Assembly: GCA_964354215.1 (NCBI GenBank)
Contig: CAYGYT010000021.1
Location: 1-31,510, forward strand
DNA from: CAVRZR01 sp964354215
GTDB lineage: Bacteria; Actinomycetota; Coriobacteriia; Anaerosomatales; CAVRZR01
DNA: 31,510 nucleotides
Reading direction: 5' to 3'
In this document: positions 10,679-17,984 of the stretch, piece by piece
Numbering within the stretch: position 1 is the first letter of the stretch
Layout: the number at the start of each line of letters is the position of its first letter
Position numbers and translations under genes: made by a program
The notes under the pieces: model-generated
What the model saw: the letters and a program-made list of their open reading frames with translations, nothing else
Database searches by the model: none
Told to the model about the DNA's origin: nothing

Positions 10679-11530
10679 GTGGCGAGCGCAGGGAACAGTG
10701 CAACGGCTGAGACGCCCGTCTCCGGCGGGGGTCCACGTCCGATGCTCGAGCGGGTGGTCGTGCAGGCGAACGAGCGCGTCGCCGAAGGCGTCGGACTGAT
10801 CGTGCTACGGGCGCCCCGCACGGCTGCAGCCGTGATGCCGGGACAGTTCGTCCACCTGAGGATCGCCCCCGGCCGCGACTTCATCCTTCGGCGCCCGTTC
10901 TCTGTCCATCGCGCGCGCGGCGAGGATATCGAGATTCTCTACCAGGTGCTTGGCGCAGGGACGCGAGCGCTCGCACGGGTGGCGCGCGACGTGGAGATGG
11001 ACCTGCTCGGCCCGCTCGGGACCGGCTGGGATACATCAGGCGGGATCGACCACGCGCTTCTGGTTGCCGGAGGCCTCGGTGCTGCGCCGCTCGGCATGCT
11101 CGCTGAGGGACTCTCCGGGAACGGCGTTGCGTTGACGGTCGTGCAGGGTGCGCCAACGGCAGAGCGCCTGGTAGCGCGCGACCTCTTCGAATCGACCGCG
11201 CGCCGGTACCTCCCCGCGACCGACGACGGGTCGGTGGGGGAGCGGGGGTTTGTGACGGCGCTTTCCCAGCGCGTGCTCGCCGCGGGTGGTCTGGACCGGG
11301 TCTACGTGTGCGGGCCGGAGGCGATGTCACGCATCGTTGCGTCCCAAGCAGCGTCGGCGGACGTTTCGTGCCAAGTCTCCCTCGAGCGCTTCATGGCATG
11401 CGGCGTGGGCGCATGCCTGTCGTGCGTGTGCGCGACCCGACACGGTCGCTTGCGCGCGTGTGTTGACGGGCCGGTTTTCGATGCCGCCGACGTCCTGTGG
11501 GACCGGCGCGAGATACCGCCGAGGCACTGA
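10679..11530 (+). CDS. pyrK: Dihydroorotate dehydrogenase electron-transfer subunit
   Basis: 283 residues of the ferredoxin-reductase-like family that links class 1B PyrD to NAD+. The FAD-binding RPFSVHRA lies near residue 76. The nucleotide-binding segment LLVAGGLGAAPLGML lies near 124. The 2Fe-2S cysteines are in ACGVGACLSCVC and the later RACVDGPVF. The frame opens with GTG immediately after carB. An ATG at 10742, giving a protein 21 residues shorter, fits typical PyrK N termini and is a realistic alternative start. Placement directly before pyrD is the standard arrangement for the PyrK-PyrD heterotetramer. Confidence 0.92.
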   Translation: MASAGNSATAETPVSGGGPRPMLERVVVQANERVAEGVGLIVLRAPRTAAAVMPGQFVHLRIAPGRDFILRRPFSVHRARGEDIEILYQVLGAGTRALARVARDVEMDLLGPLGTGWDTSGGIDHALLVAGGLGAAPLGMLAEGLSGNGVALTVVQGAPTAERLVARDLFESTARRYLPATDDGSVGERGFVTALSQRVLAAGGLDRVYVCGPEAMSRIVASQAASADVSCQVSLERFMACGVGACLSCVCATRHGRLRACVDGPVFDAADVLWDRREIPPRH

Positions 11531-11531
11531 G

Positions 11532-12497
11532 ATGGGCGCCTCAGTGGACACCCGGGTTCGCATCGGCTCGCTGGAGCTCCGTACGCCGGTTCTCACCGCC
11601 TCGGGTACGTTCGCCTCCGGGCGTGAGTACGCCGACTACCTTGACCTCGGCCGTCTCGGCGCGCTCGTGACCAAAGGCGTCTCACTCGAGCCCTGGGAGG
11701 GCAACGCGTCACCGCGGATCGCCGAGACGGCAAGCGGGATGCTGAACTCCATCGGGCTTGAGAATCCCGGCGTCGACGCGTTCATCGCGCGCGATCTCGC
11801 GTGGCTTGCCTCTGTCGACGTACCCGTCATCGTGAACGTGACGGGGCACAGCGTCGACGAGTACGCCGAGGTGGTGCAGAGGCTCGACGGGCACGCCCGC
11901 GTGGACGGGTTCGAGATCAACATCTCGTGCCCCAACGTGGACGCCGGCGGCATGGCCTTCGGCACGGACTGCACCTCGGCGGCCACTGTCACGCGCGAGT
12001 GCAGAAAGGCCACCGCCAAGACACTGATCGTGAAGCTCTCGCCCAACGTCACCGATGTCGTCGCGATTGCGCGCGCTGTCGCGGATGAGGGCGCTGACGC
12101 CGTGTCGCTTATCAACACGTTGCTCGGCATGGCCGTCGACACGCGGACATTCCGCCCCAAGCTCGCGCGCATCGTCGGCGGTCTGTCGGGTCCCGCTATC
12201 AAGCCGGTTGCCCTGCGCATGGTCTGGCACGTCGCGAACGCCGTCCCGATTCCCGTCGTCGGGATGGGTGGGATCATGACCGCCGAGGACGCCGTCGAGT
12301 TCCTCCTCGTAGGGGCAACGGCGATCGCGATCGGCACGGCGAACTTCGTCGATCCCACTTCGACCATGCGTATCACAGACGGCCTCGTTGAGTTCTGTCA
12401 CGCGCGCGGTCTCGCGCGTGTATCGGACCTCATCGGCGCGCTCGACACGTCACCTGCGACCGGTGCCGCCACCGTGGAGGAGGAACGCGATGCGTGA
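11532..12497 (+). CDS. pyrD: Dihydroorotate dehydrogenase, class 1B catalytic subunit
   Basis: 321 residues. A cytoplasmic FMN enzyme that oxidises dihydroorotate to orotate, working with PyrK and NAD+. The catalytic base is C133 in NISCPN. The following GGMAFGTD and the C-terminal FMN-phosphate motif VVGMGGI are typical of class 1B. The ATG at 11532 follows the pyrK stop by one base. An upstream in-frame extension lies inside pyrK and lacks homology. It overlaps pyrF by 8 bases (ATGCGTGA). Confidence 0.94.
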   Translation: MGASVDTRVRIGSLELRTPVLTASGTFASGREYADYLDLGRLGALVTKGVSLEPWEGNASPRIAETASGMLNSIGLENPGVDAFIARDLAWLASVDVPVIVNVTGHSVDEYAEVVQRLDGHARVDGFEINISCPNVDAGGMAFGTDCTSAATVTRECRKATAKTLIVKLSPNVTDVVAIARAVADEGADAVSLINTLLGMAVDTRTFRPKLARIVGGLSGPAIKPVALRMVWHVANAVPIPVVGMGGIMTAEDAVEFLLVGATAIAIGTANFVDPTSTMRITDGLVEFCHARGLARVSDLIGALDTSPATGAATVEEERDA

Positions 12498-13194
12498 TGC
12501 TCTGATCGTCGCGCTCGACACCGATGCGCATACCGCGCTCTCGCTCGCGCGCTCGCTCGCGGGTACGATCCGCTGGGTGAAGGTCGGCATGACGCTCTAC
12601 TACGCCGAGGGGCCGGGCATCGTCGCTCGCCTGCGCGAACTCGGCCTCGACGTCTTCGTCGATCTGAAGCTCCACGACATCCCGCATCAGGTCGAGGGAG
12701 CTGCTCGCGAGGTCAGCCGTCTCGGTGCCTCGATGCTGACCGTGCACACATCGGGCGGGCTCGAGATGATGCAGGCCGCTCTGGCGGGCGCCTGTGCCGG
12801 TTCTGATGAGTGCGGCGCAGACACCCCGGACGTCGTGGGGGTCACGGTGCTGACGAGCCTCGATGACGAGGCACTGTCGCGCATTGGCATCGCCTCGGGT
12901 GCACTGCCCCACGCGCTCTTGCTCGCGAAGCTCGCGCGCGCCGCGGGGCTGCAGGGTGTCGTGTGCTCCCCGCACGAAGCGCGTGCGATGCGCGACCTGT
13001 TCGGGCCGGAGGCCCTGGTGGTGACCCCCGGGGTTCGGCCAGCGGGGGTGGATGCGGGAGACCAGGCGCGCGTCGCGACGCCACGCGAGGCCCTTGCGTC
13101 GGGTGCCTCGCACATCGTGGTCGGCCGGCCGATCACGGCGGCATCCGATCCTGTTGCGGCGGTCGCGATGCTTCTCGGCGAAGGAGATGACTAG
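12490..13194 (+). CDS. pyrF: Orotidine 5'-phosphate decarboxylase
   Basis: 234 residues, the normal length of the short bacterial family. It catalyses the last step, OMP to UMP. The active-site motif DLKLHDIPHQV carries the Asp-Lys-Asp array. The N-terminal ALDTD contacts substrate, and the C-terminal VTPGVRPAG plus VVGRPI form the phosphate-binding loops. The ATG overlaps the pyrD stop, with a GGAGGAGG ribosome site inside pyrD just before it. Confidence 0.95.
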   Translation: MRDALIVALDTDAHTALSLARSLAGTIRWVKVGMTLYYAEGPGIVARLRELGLDVFVDLKLHDIPHQVEGAAREVSRLGASMLTVHTSGGLEMMQAALAGACAGSDECGADTPDVVGVTVLTSLDDEALSRIGIASGALPHALLLAKLARAAGLQGVVCSPHEARAMRDLFGPEALVVTPGVRPAGVDAGDQARVATPREALASGASHIVVGRPITAASDPVAAVAMLLGEGDD

Positions 13195-13786
13195 GGCTTT
13201 GGGCGACAGGATGAACGACTCCGACGTGGCTCAGGCACTCGAACGCTCCGGTGCCGTGCTCTCAGGTCATTTCGTGCTCACGAGCGGGAGACACTCCGAT
13301 CGCTACGTCCAGTGCTCTCGCGTTTTGGAGGATCCGGAGCTCACGACACGCCTTGCGCGCGAACTCCGTGCGCGAATCGGCGACCGGCAGATCGATCTCG
13401 TCGCGGCTCCTGCGGTCGGCGGCATCATCCTCGGCTTCGCCGTCGCGCAGGCTCTGGGGGTCAACTTCATATTCAGCGAGCGCGAGCAGGGCAACATGAC
13501 CTTCCGCCGCTCGTTTCGTGTGCCTCCGGGTGCGCGCGTACTCGTCGTAGAAGACGTGGTCACAACGGGTGGAAGCGTCGCGGAGGTCATCGATCTGGTG
13601 CGGCGAGCCGGGGGCAGCGTACCGCTGGTCGTCAGTCTCATCGACCGCGGTGGGCCGAAGGCGTTCGACACGGAGTTGCTTCCTCTCCTTAGACTTGAGG
13701 TTGAGTCTTGGGAGCCCGCAGAGTGTAGCCTTTGCGCGGCCGGTACACCCGTCACGGCACCGGGAAGTCGTCGACTTTCCACATAA
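13187..13786 (+). CDS. pyrE: Orotate phosphoribosyltransferase
   Basis: 199 residues from ATG 13187, which overlaps the pyrF stop (ATGACTAG). ATG 13211 gives 191 residues and an N terminus more like the family; neither start has a well-spaced ribosome site. The enzyme joins orotate and PRPP to form OMP. The PRPP loop is VLVVEDVVTTGGS, and GHFVLTSGRHSDRY is the orotate-side N-terminal motif. A Cys-containing C terminus (CSLCAAGTPV) followed by PGSR is typical of the longer PyrE branch. It is the last gene of the pyr operon. No clear intrinsic terminator follows. Confidence 0.93.
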   Translation: MTRALGDRMNDSDVAQALERSGAVLSGHFVLTSGRHSDRYVQCSRVLEDPELTTRLARELRARIGDRQIDLVAAPAVGGIILGFAVAQALGVNFIFSEREQGNMTFRRSFRVPPGARVLVVEDVVTTGGSVAEVIDLVRRAGGSVPLVVSLIDRGGPKAFDTELLPLLRLEVESWEPAECSLCAAGTPVTAPGSRRLST

Positions 13787-13789
13787 GTG

Positions 13790-13818
13790 TTGGCATCATC
13801 GCAGGTCAGGGGTAACAT
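13790..13818 (+). promoter_or_regulatory. Promoter-like sequence P1 upstream of mihF
   Basis: TTGGCA (13790-13795) and TAACAT (13813-13818) with a 17-base spacer lie immediately after the pyrE stop. This suggests that the mihF-gmk-rpoZ group is transcribed separately from the pyrimidine operon. Confidence 0.55.
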
Positions 13819-13834
13819 CTCCCCGTGACTCAGA

Positions 13835-13863
13835 TTGGCGCGGGATACGAGGACGCGTACAAT
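13835..13863 (+). promoter_or_regulatory. Promoter-like sequence P2 upstream of mihF
   Basis: TTGGCG (13835-13840) and TACAAT (13858-13863) with a 17-base spacer form a second good sigma-70-type match, 45 bases downstream of P1. Transcription would start near 13870, about 45 bases before the mihF ATG. Confidence 0.6.
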
Positions 13864-13913
13864 CCGACACAGCGTCGAGCGTTCAGCCTGAGCACCGAAG
13901 ACGAGGAGGAATC

Positions 13914-14222
13914 ATGGCACTGCCCAACCTTTCGGATGCGGATCGTCAGGCCGCACTGAAGAAGGCCGCCGAGGCCCGCCAGAAGCGCGCGGCACTCCGG
14001 GCCTCGATCAAGAGCGGTCAGACGTCCTTTGCCGACGTCATGAGCAGGTCCGCCGATCCGATCGTCGCGCGCATGAAGGTCTCGACACTTCTCGAGAGCC
14101 TGCCCGGATACGGCAAGGCCAAGGCCGCGAAGATCATGAAGGAACTTGAGATATCGGAAAGCCGGCGCGTGCAGGGGCTTGGCGCTCGCCAGCGCGAGAT
14201 GCTCATGAAGCGTCTCGGCTGA
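13914..14222 (+). CDS. mihF: Actinobacterial integration host factor (mIHF/sIHF)
   Basis: 102 residues, matching the usual length of about 105. This is a sequence-tolerant DNA-binding nucleoid protein unrelated to E. coli IHF. A basic N-terminal helix (RQKRAALRASIKSG) precedes a helix-two-turns-helix-like DNA-binding core: LLESLPGYGKAKAAKI at about residues 57-72, then GLGARQREML near the C terminus. The ATG is preceded by GAGGAGG with good spacing. The order mihF-gmk-rpoZ after pyrimidine genes is the arrangement known from mycobacteria and streptomycetes. It is one of the better lineage markers in this window. Confidence 0.88.
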   Translation: MALPNLSDADRQAALKKAAEARQKRAALRASIKSGQTSFADVMSRSADPIVARMKVSTLLESLPGYGKAKAAKIMKELEISESRRVQGLGARQREMLMKRLG

Positions 14223-14263
14223 TCTCGGCCTCGGACGTCCATCTGAACGAAGCGCGCTCGGAC

Positions 14264-14848
14264 GTGCCAGCCGGACGACTGTTCATCATCTCCGGTCCGT
14301 CGGGCGCGGGTAAGGGAACCCTCGTCAAGGGACTCCTTGCGAGGGTTCCTCGCGTGTGGCTTTCCGTCTCCGCTACGACCCGACCTCCTCGGCCGGGGGA
14401 GATCGAGGGCACCCACTACTTCTTCATCGACGCAGAGCGATTCGAGGAGCTGAAGCGCACCGGCGGCCTGATCGAGTGGGCCGAAGTGCACGGCAACTGC
14501 TACGGCACGCCGCGAGGCCCCGTGGAAGCCCAGCTCGAGCACGGGGTGGATGTCGTCCTCGAGATCGACCCGCAAGGCGCTGCCCAGGTCAAGCGCTCGA
14601 TGCCAAGCTCGGTGCTCGTATTCGTCACTGCCCCGTCGATGGAGGAACTGCGCCGTCGACTCGAGGGCAGAGGCAGCGAGACAAAAGAGCAGGTCGAGCG
14701 CCGTCTTCGCACCGCCGAGGCTGAGCTGCTCGTTGCGGGTACATACGATTTCGTGATACAAAACGACGATATGCGCCGCGCGACGGACGAACTGGTGCAC
14801 ATCATCGAATCCGACGCTGCACACGGCGCCGACTCAAAGGAAGCGTAG
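14264..14848 (+). CDS. gmk: Guanylate kinase
   Basis: 194 residues. It phosphorylates GMP to GDP with ATP. The P-loop GPSGAGKGTL lies at about residues 11-20, followed by the GMP-binding SATTRPPRPGE and GNCYGT motifs and a lid region with RRLEGRGSE. The start used is GTG 14264, 41 bases after mihF. The ribosome site is weak, so the first few residues are uncertain. It is separated from rpoZ by 5 bases. Confidence 0.94.
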   Translation: MPAGRLFIISGPSGAGKGTLVKGLLARVPRVWLSVSATTRPPRPGEIEGTHYFFIDAERFEELKRTGGLIEWAEVHGNCYGTPRGPVEAQLEHGVDVVLEIDPQGAAQVKRSMPSSVLVFVTAPSMEELRRRLEGRGSETKEQVERRLRTAEAELLVAGTYDFVIQNDDMRRATDELVHIIESDAAHGADSKEA

Positions 14849-14853
14849 TCCCC

Positions 14854-15111
14854 ATGGTCATCAAACCCGAGATCGACGAGCTGCTGTCCAAAGTCGACTC
14901 CAAGTACACGCTCTGCATCGTCTCCGCCCGCCGCGCGCGCCAGATCAACGATATGGTCCACGGCATGCGCGACCAGGCGCTGCTCTCGATGGCCGCCATG
15001 GCCACGAGCCAGGTGGCGCAGCTCACGAGCACCAAGCCGCTGACCCTCGCGCTCGAAGAGATCGCCGAGGGCGACGTGAGCTACGAGCGGGTCAAGGAAA
15101 GCTTCAAGTAA
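14854..15111 (+). CDS. rpoZ: RNA polymerase omega subunit
   Basis: 85 residues. It helps assemble and stabilise RNA polymerase by clamping the beta-prime subunit. The N-terminal KPEIDELLSKVDSKYTLCIVSARRARQI pattern (residues 4-31, quoted by its ends KPEID and ARRARQI) is the conserved omega core. LALEEIAEGDV near the C terminus matches the usual EI.EG motif. The position right after gmk is the classic arrangement. Confidence 0.9.
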   Translation: MVIKPEIDELLSKVDSKYTLCIVSARRARQINDMVHGMRDQALLSMAAMATSQVAQLTSTKPLTLALEEIAEGDVSYERVKESFK

Positions 15112-15121
15112 GCCGGCGCGC

Positions 15122-16330
15122 ATGTTCGAGCGCGCCGTCCTCATCCACTACCACGAGATCGGCCTCAAGGGGCGCAACCGGTCTGTCTTCGAGCGCCGCC
15201 TGAAGGACAACCTGGACGCTGCGCTTCGGGGTCTGCCCGTCGGCGGGGTGGAGCGGATCGCCAGCAGGCTCGTTGTTCCGGTACTCAAACCCCCGGCGCT
15301 CGAGTCGATCGTGGAGCATGTCGCGCGTATCCCCGGGATCAGCAGCGCCTCGCCCGCATTCAAGACGTCGCGGCTCGAGCACGACATCAACAAGGCGGCC
15401 CTGCTCGCGCTCAGAGAAGCCGAGCCGTACGAGACCTTTCGGGTAGATGCCCGGCGGTCCAACACCGACTACCCGCGTTCGAGCATGGACATCAACCGCG
15501 ACGTTGGCGCGCACGTGCTGGAGCACATGTCCGGCAAGCGCGTGAACCTCTCGAGTCCCGACGTGACGTGTCACATTGAGGTCGTCCAGGGAGACACGTA
15601 CGTTTACTCGCGCAAGGTCCGCGGCATAGGCGGCCTTCCCGTGGGCACGGCCGGAACGGTGGTCGCGCTCCTCTCGGCGGGCATCGACTCTCCGGTTGCC
15701 GCCTGGAGGATGATGCGCAGAGGCGCGGTCGTCGTCGGCCTGCACTTCTCGGGACGTCCGCAGACGAACGACCTCTCGGAGCGCCTCGTGGCCGAGATCG
15801 GGGGCGTGCTCGAGCGCACCGGCGGCCTCGGACGCATCTACATCGTGCCCTTTGGCGACCTGCAGAAGGAGATCTCGCTTCACGCACCGCCCGATCTGCG
15901 CGTGTTGCTCTACCGCCGTCTCATGATGCGCGTCGCCGAGGAGGTCGCCCGCTTCGAGTGCGCCAAGGCACTCGTGACCGGCGAGTCGCTCGGCCAGGTG
16001 GCCTCTCAAACGCTCGACAACATCGCCGCCGTGGACGACGCGGCGACGCTCCCGGTGCTGCGACCGCTCATCGGCACCGACAAGCTCGAGATCATCGGCG
16101 AGGCCCGCAGCGTTGGGACGTACGAACTCTCGACGCAGGAGCATGCGGACTGCTGCACGCTCTTCATGCCCCGGACGCCAGAGACGCACGCGACCGTGGA
16201 GCAGGTTGTGGCGGGGGAGGGCGACCTCGACCTTCCGCGCATGGTCGATGACGCCGTCGCCTCGCTCACGTGGATCGACTTCGCCTGTGCGGCCTACCGC
16301 TCGCCTCGCAGTCGGCCCGCTTCGCCGTGA
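15122..16330 (+). CDS. thiI: tRNA 4-thiouridine synthetase ThiI
   Basis: 402 residues. The N-terminal ferredoxin-like domain has HYHEIGLKGRNR, a THUMP domain follows to about residue 170, and the C-terminal part is a PP-loop adenylating domain. It makes 4-thiouridine at tRNA position 8 and may supply sulfur for thiamine. The PP-loop reads LLSAGIDSPVA, with Ala where most relatives have Gly (SGGxDS). The conserved Asp and Ser are retained. GESLGQVASQT and the late Cys pair (DCCTLF) include the sulfur-transfer cysteine. There is no C-terminal rhodanese domain, as in most Gram-positive ThiI. The stop overlaps the next gene by GTGA. Confidence 0.91.
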   Translation: MFERAVLIHYHEIGLKGRNRSVFERRLKDNLDAALRGLPVGGVERIASRLVVPVLKPPALESIVEHVARIPGISSASPAFKTSRLEHDINKAALLALREAEPYETFRVDARRSNTDYPRSSMDINRDVGAHVLEHMSGKRVNLSSPDVTCHIEVVQGDTYVYSRKVRGIGGLPVGTAGTVVALLSAGIDSPVAAWRMMRRGAVVVGLHFSGRPQTNDLSERLVAEIGGVLERTGGLGRIYIVPFGDLQKEISLHAPPDLRVLLYRRLMMRVAEEVARFECAKALVTGESLGQVASQTLDNIAAVDDAATLPVLRPLIGTDKLEIIGEARSVGTYELSTQEHADCCTLFMPRTPETHATVEQVVAGEGDLDLPRMVDDAVASLTWIDFACAAYRSPRSRPASP

Positions 16331-17472
16331 GCACTCGGGCGGGGGAGCGGCTCCGCATTCTGGCGCTCGAGCCGTACTACGGCGGCTCGCACCGGGCAGT
16401 CCTCGACGGCCTCATGGCGCGGATCGATGCGGAGTGGACGCTGCTCACGCTCCCTGCGCGCAAGTGGAAGTGGCGCATGCGCGGGGCGGCGATCACGATG
16501 GCCGAGGAGTCGACGCGCCGCTTCGAGCACGGTTCGCGCTGGGACGTCGTCTTTGCATCCACGTTCGTCAATCTCGCCGAGTTCCGCGGGCTTGCCGGTG
16601 CCGAGATCGCGTCCGTCCCGGCCATCGTCTACTTCCACGAGAACCAGCTCGTCTACCCGAACCGGCACACCGCCGAGTGGGACTTCCAGTTCCCGCTCAC
16701 GAACATCACGAGCGCGCTCTCGGCCGAATGCTGCGCGTTCAATACCGAGTGGAACCTGCGCGAATTCGTGCGGGAGGTTCCCGGCTTCCTCGCGCAGTTC
16801 CCGGACCACCAGCCCAAGCGGGTCGCGGAACAGATTACCGAGAAGTCGCTCGTGATCCACCCGCCGTTCGATCCCGCGGTCTTCGATGCAGCGCTGAACG
16901 CCGCGGGTGCGGGCGGGCCCGTCCGCGCGCGACGTCCCCGCATCGTGTGGCCGCACCGGTGGGAGCACGACAAGGACCCGGAGACGTTCTTCGAAGCCGT
17001 GAGCGCGCTTGCCACCGAAGGGCTGGACTTCGAGGTTGCCGTGGCCGGGCAGGCATTCGCAGATCGCCCCGAGGTGTTCTCGCGCGCGGCGGAGTCGCTC
17101 GGCGACCGGCTCGTGCACTTCGGCGAGCCGGTCTCTCGCGCCGCATACGCCGAACTGCTCGCGAGCTGCGACGTTGCGGTGTCGACCGCACGAAACGAGT
17201 TCTTCGGCATCGCGATGATCGAGGCAGCGTATGCGGGCTGTTTCCCGCTCGTGCCGGATCGTCTCGCCTACCCGGAGATCTACCCGGCGCACATGCGCTA
17301 CACGGGCTACGAGGAGCTCGTGGCGCGGCTGCGCTCGCTTGTCGTTCAGCCGCCACCGCCCGGTCAGGCGAGGTCGCTCGCGGAGCCGTTCACGTTCGAT
17401 CGGCTTACTCCGCAGTTCGCGGAACTCCTCACGCGCGTAGCACGCGTAGCGCGAGGAACGCGCGGAACGTAA
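16327..17472 (+). CDS. Glycosyltransferase of the queuosine-tRNA mannosyltransferase type (DUF3524/GTDC1-like)
   Basis: 381 residues from GTG 16327, which overlaps the thiI stop. The N-terminal half carries the DUF3524 signature: ILALEPYYGGSHR, LPARKWKWRMRGAA and VYFHENQLVYP. The C-terminal half is a GT-B, GT4-like domain with PHRWEHDKDPETFF and a nucleotide-sugar pocket ending in STARNEFFGIAMIEA. The animal homologue GTDC1 (QTMAN) adds mannose to queuosine in tRNA-Asp. Here the adjacent, translationally coupled thiI, another tRNA-modification gene, supports a tRNA role. The donor sugar and target are not established for bacterial members. The last 15 residues are low-complexity Arg/Ala/Val/Gly/Thr. 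Confidence 0.78.
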   Translation: MSTRAGERLRILALEPYYGGSHRAVLDGLMARIDAEWTLLTLPARKWKWRMRGAAITMAEESTRRFEHGSRWDVVFASTFVNLAEFRGLAGAEIASVPAIVYFHENQLVYPNRHTAEWDFQFPLTNITSALSAECCAFNTEWNLREFVREVPGFLAQFPDHQPKRVAEQITEKSLVIHPPFDPAVFDAALNAAGAGGPVRARRPRIVWPHRWEHDKDPETFFEAVSALATEGLDFEVAVAGQAFADRPEVFSRAAESLGDRLVHFGEPVSRAAYAELLASCDVAVSTARNEFFGIAMIEAAYAGCFPLVPDRLAYPEIYPAHMRYTGYEELVARLRSLVVQPPPPGQARSLAEPFTFDRLTPQFAELLTRVARVARGTRGT

Positions 17473-17534
17473 CCACAGCAGCAGCGAGTCAAGGAGTCCC
17501 GCCTCTTGCGCGCAGTAGGCAGGAAGGAGGAGCG

Positions 17535-17609
17535 ATGCGGGGTATCGTGCAGAGGGTGAGATCGCTTCGCACCGCGACGGGACCGGGGAGTGTCCGCGAG
17601 CCGCACTGA
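17535..17609 (+). CDS. Possible 24-residue small protein
   Basis: A 24-codon reading frame (begins MRGIVQRVRSL, ends in TGA) lies in the 185-base space between the glycosyltransferase and the PLDc_N gene. It is preceded by a very strong ribosome site AGGAAGGAGG (17521-17530) 4 bases before the ATG. The peptide is basic, with about 7 arginines, and has no membrane span. It could be a small protein, a leader peptide for the following ABC module or chance. No family is recognised. Confidence 0.3.
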   Translation: MRGIVQRVRSLRTATGPGSVREPH

Positions 17610-17657
17610 TGGTAGGGGTGCAAAGGCCGCAGAGGAACAGGGAGGCGGCGTGAGCCA

Positions 17658-17984
17658 GTGAACAACATCTCCAGCGCATTCGAGGGTATCGGCACGACCG
17701 GGCTGGTCGCACTCGGCGCGCTCGTACTGGTCGAGCTCGCGCTCATGGTTGCCGCGCTCATCAGCGTCCTTCGGAGGCCTCCGGCGAGACTCCGCGGGCC
17801 GAAGTGGCTCTGGGTGCTGGTGATCCTCTTCGTCAACCTCGTCGGCCCAATCCTCTACTTCGCCGTGGCGCGTAAGCCAGAAGCGATCGACATCGCGTCT
17901 CCCCCAGACGCGGTGCAGCCGCACCATGCGGCAGCGGTCGCGGACGTGCTGTACGGGAGCAGTGCGCCGGAGGACGAGGTGTGA
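17658..17984 (+). CDS. Small membrane protein with PLDc_N domain (YxlE-like)
   Basis: 108 residues with two membrane spans, about 13-37 and 48-72. Between and around them is the RRPPARLRGPKWLWVLVI region and the NLVGPILYFAVAR motif that define the phospholipase-D N-terminal (PLDc_N) domain. No catalytic HKD motif follows, so it is not a phospholipase. The start is GTG, and its end overlaps the ABC ATPase gene by GTGA. In Bacillus, a similar small protein (YxlE) is encoded beside the ABC pair YxlF-YxlG and acts with the SigY anti-sigma system. No sigma factor is adjacent here. Confidence 0.75.
   Translation: MNNISSAFEGIGTTGLVALGALVLVELALMVAALISVLRRPPARLRGPKWLWVLVILFVNLVGPILYFAVARKPEAIDIASPPDAVQPHHAAAVADVLYGSSAPEDEV

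Noticed and set aside
13765..13784. Possible terminator hairpin at the end of pyrE (GGAAGT / ACTTTCC).
   Set aside because: The stem is short with a bulge, lies inside the coding region and has no T-run.
17473..17657. Possible riboswitch (glycine or c-di-GMP type) before the ABC module.
   Set aside because: GCAAAGG- and GGTAGG-like words occur, but the order and spacing of the conserved blocks of either class are absent.
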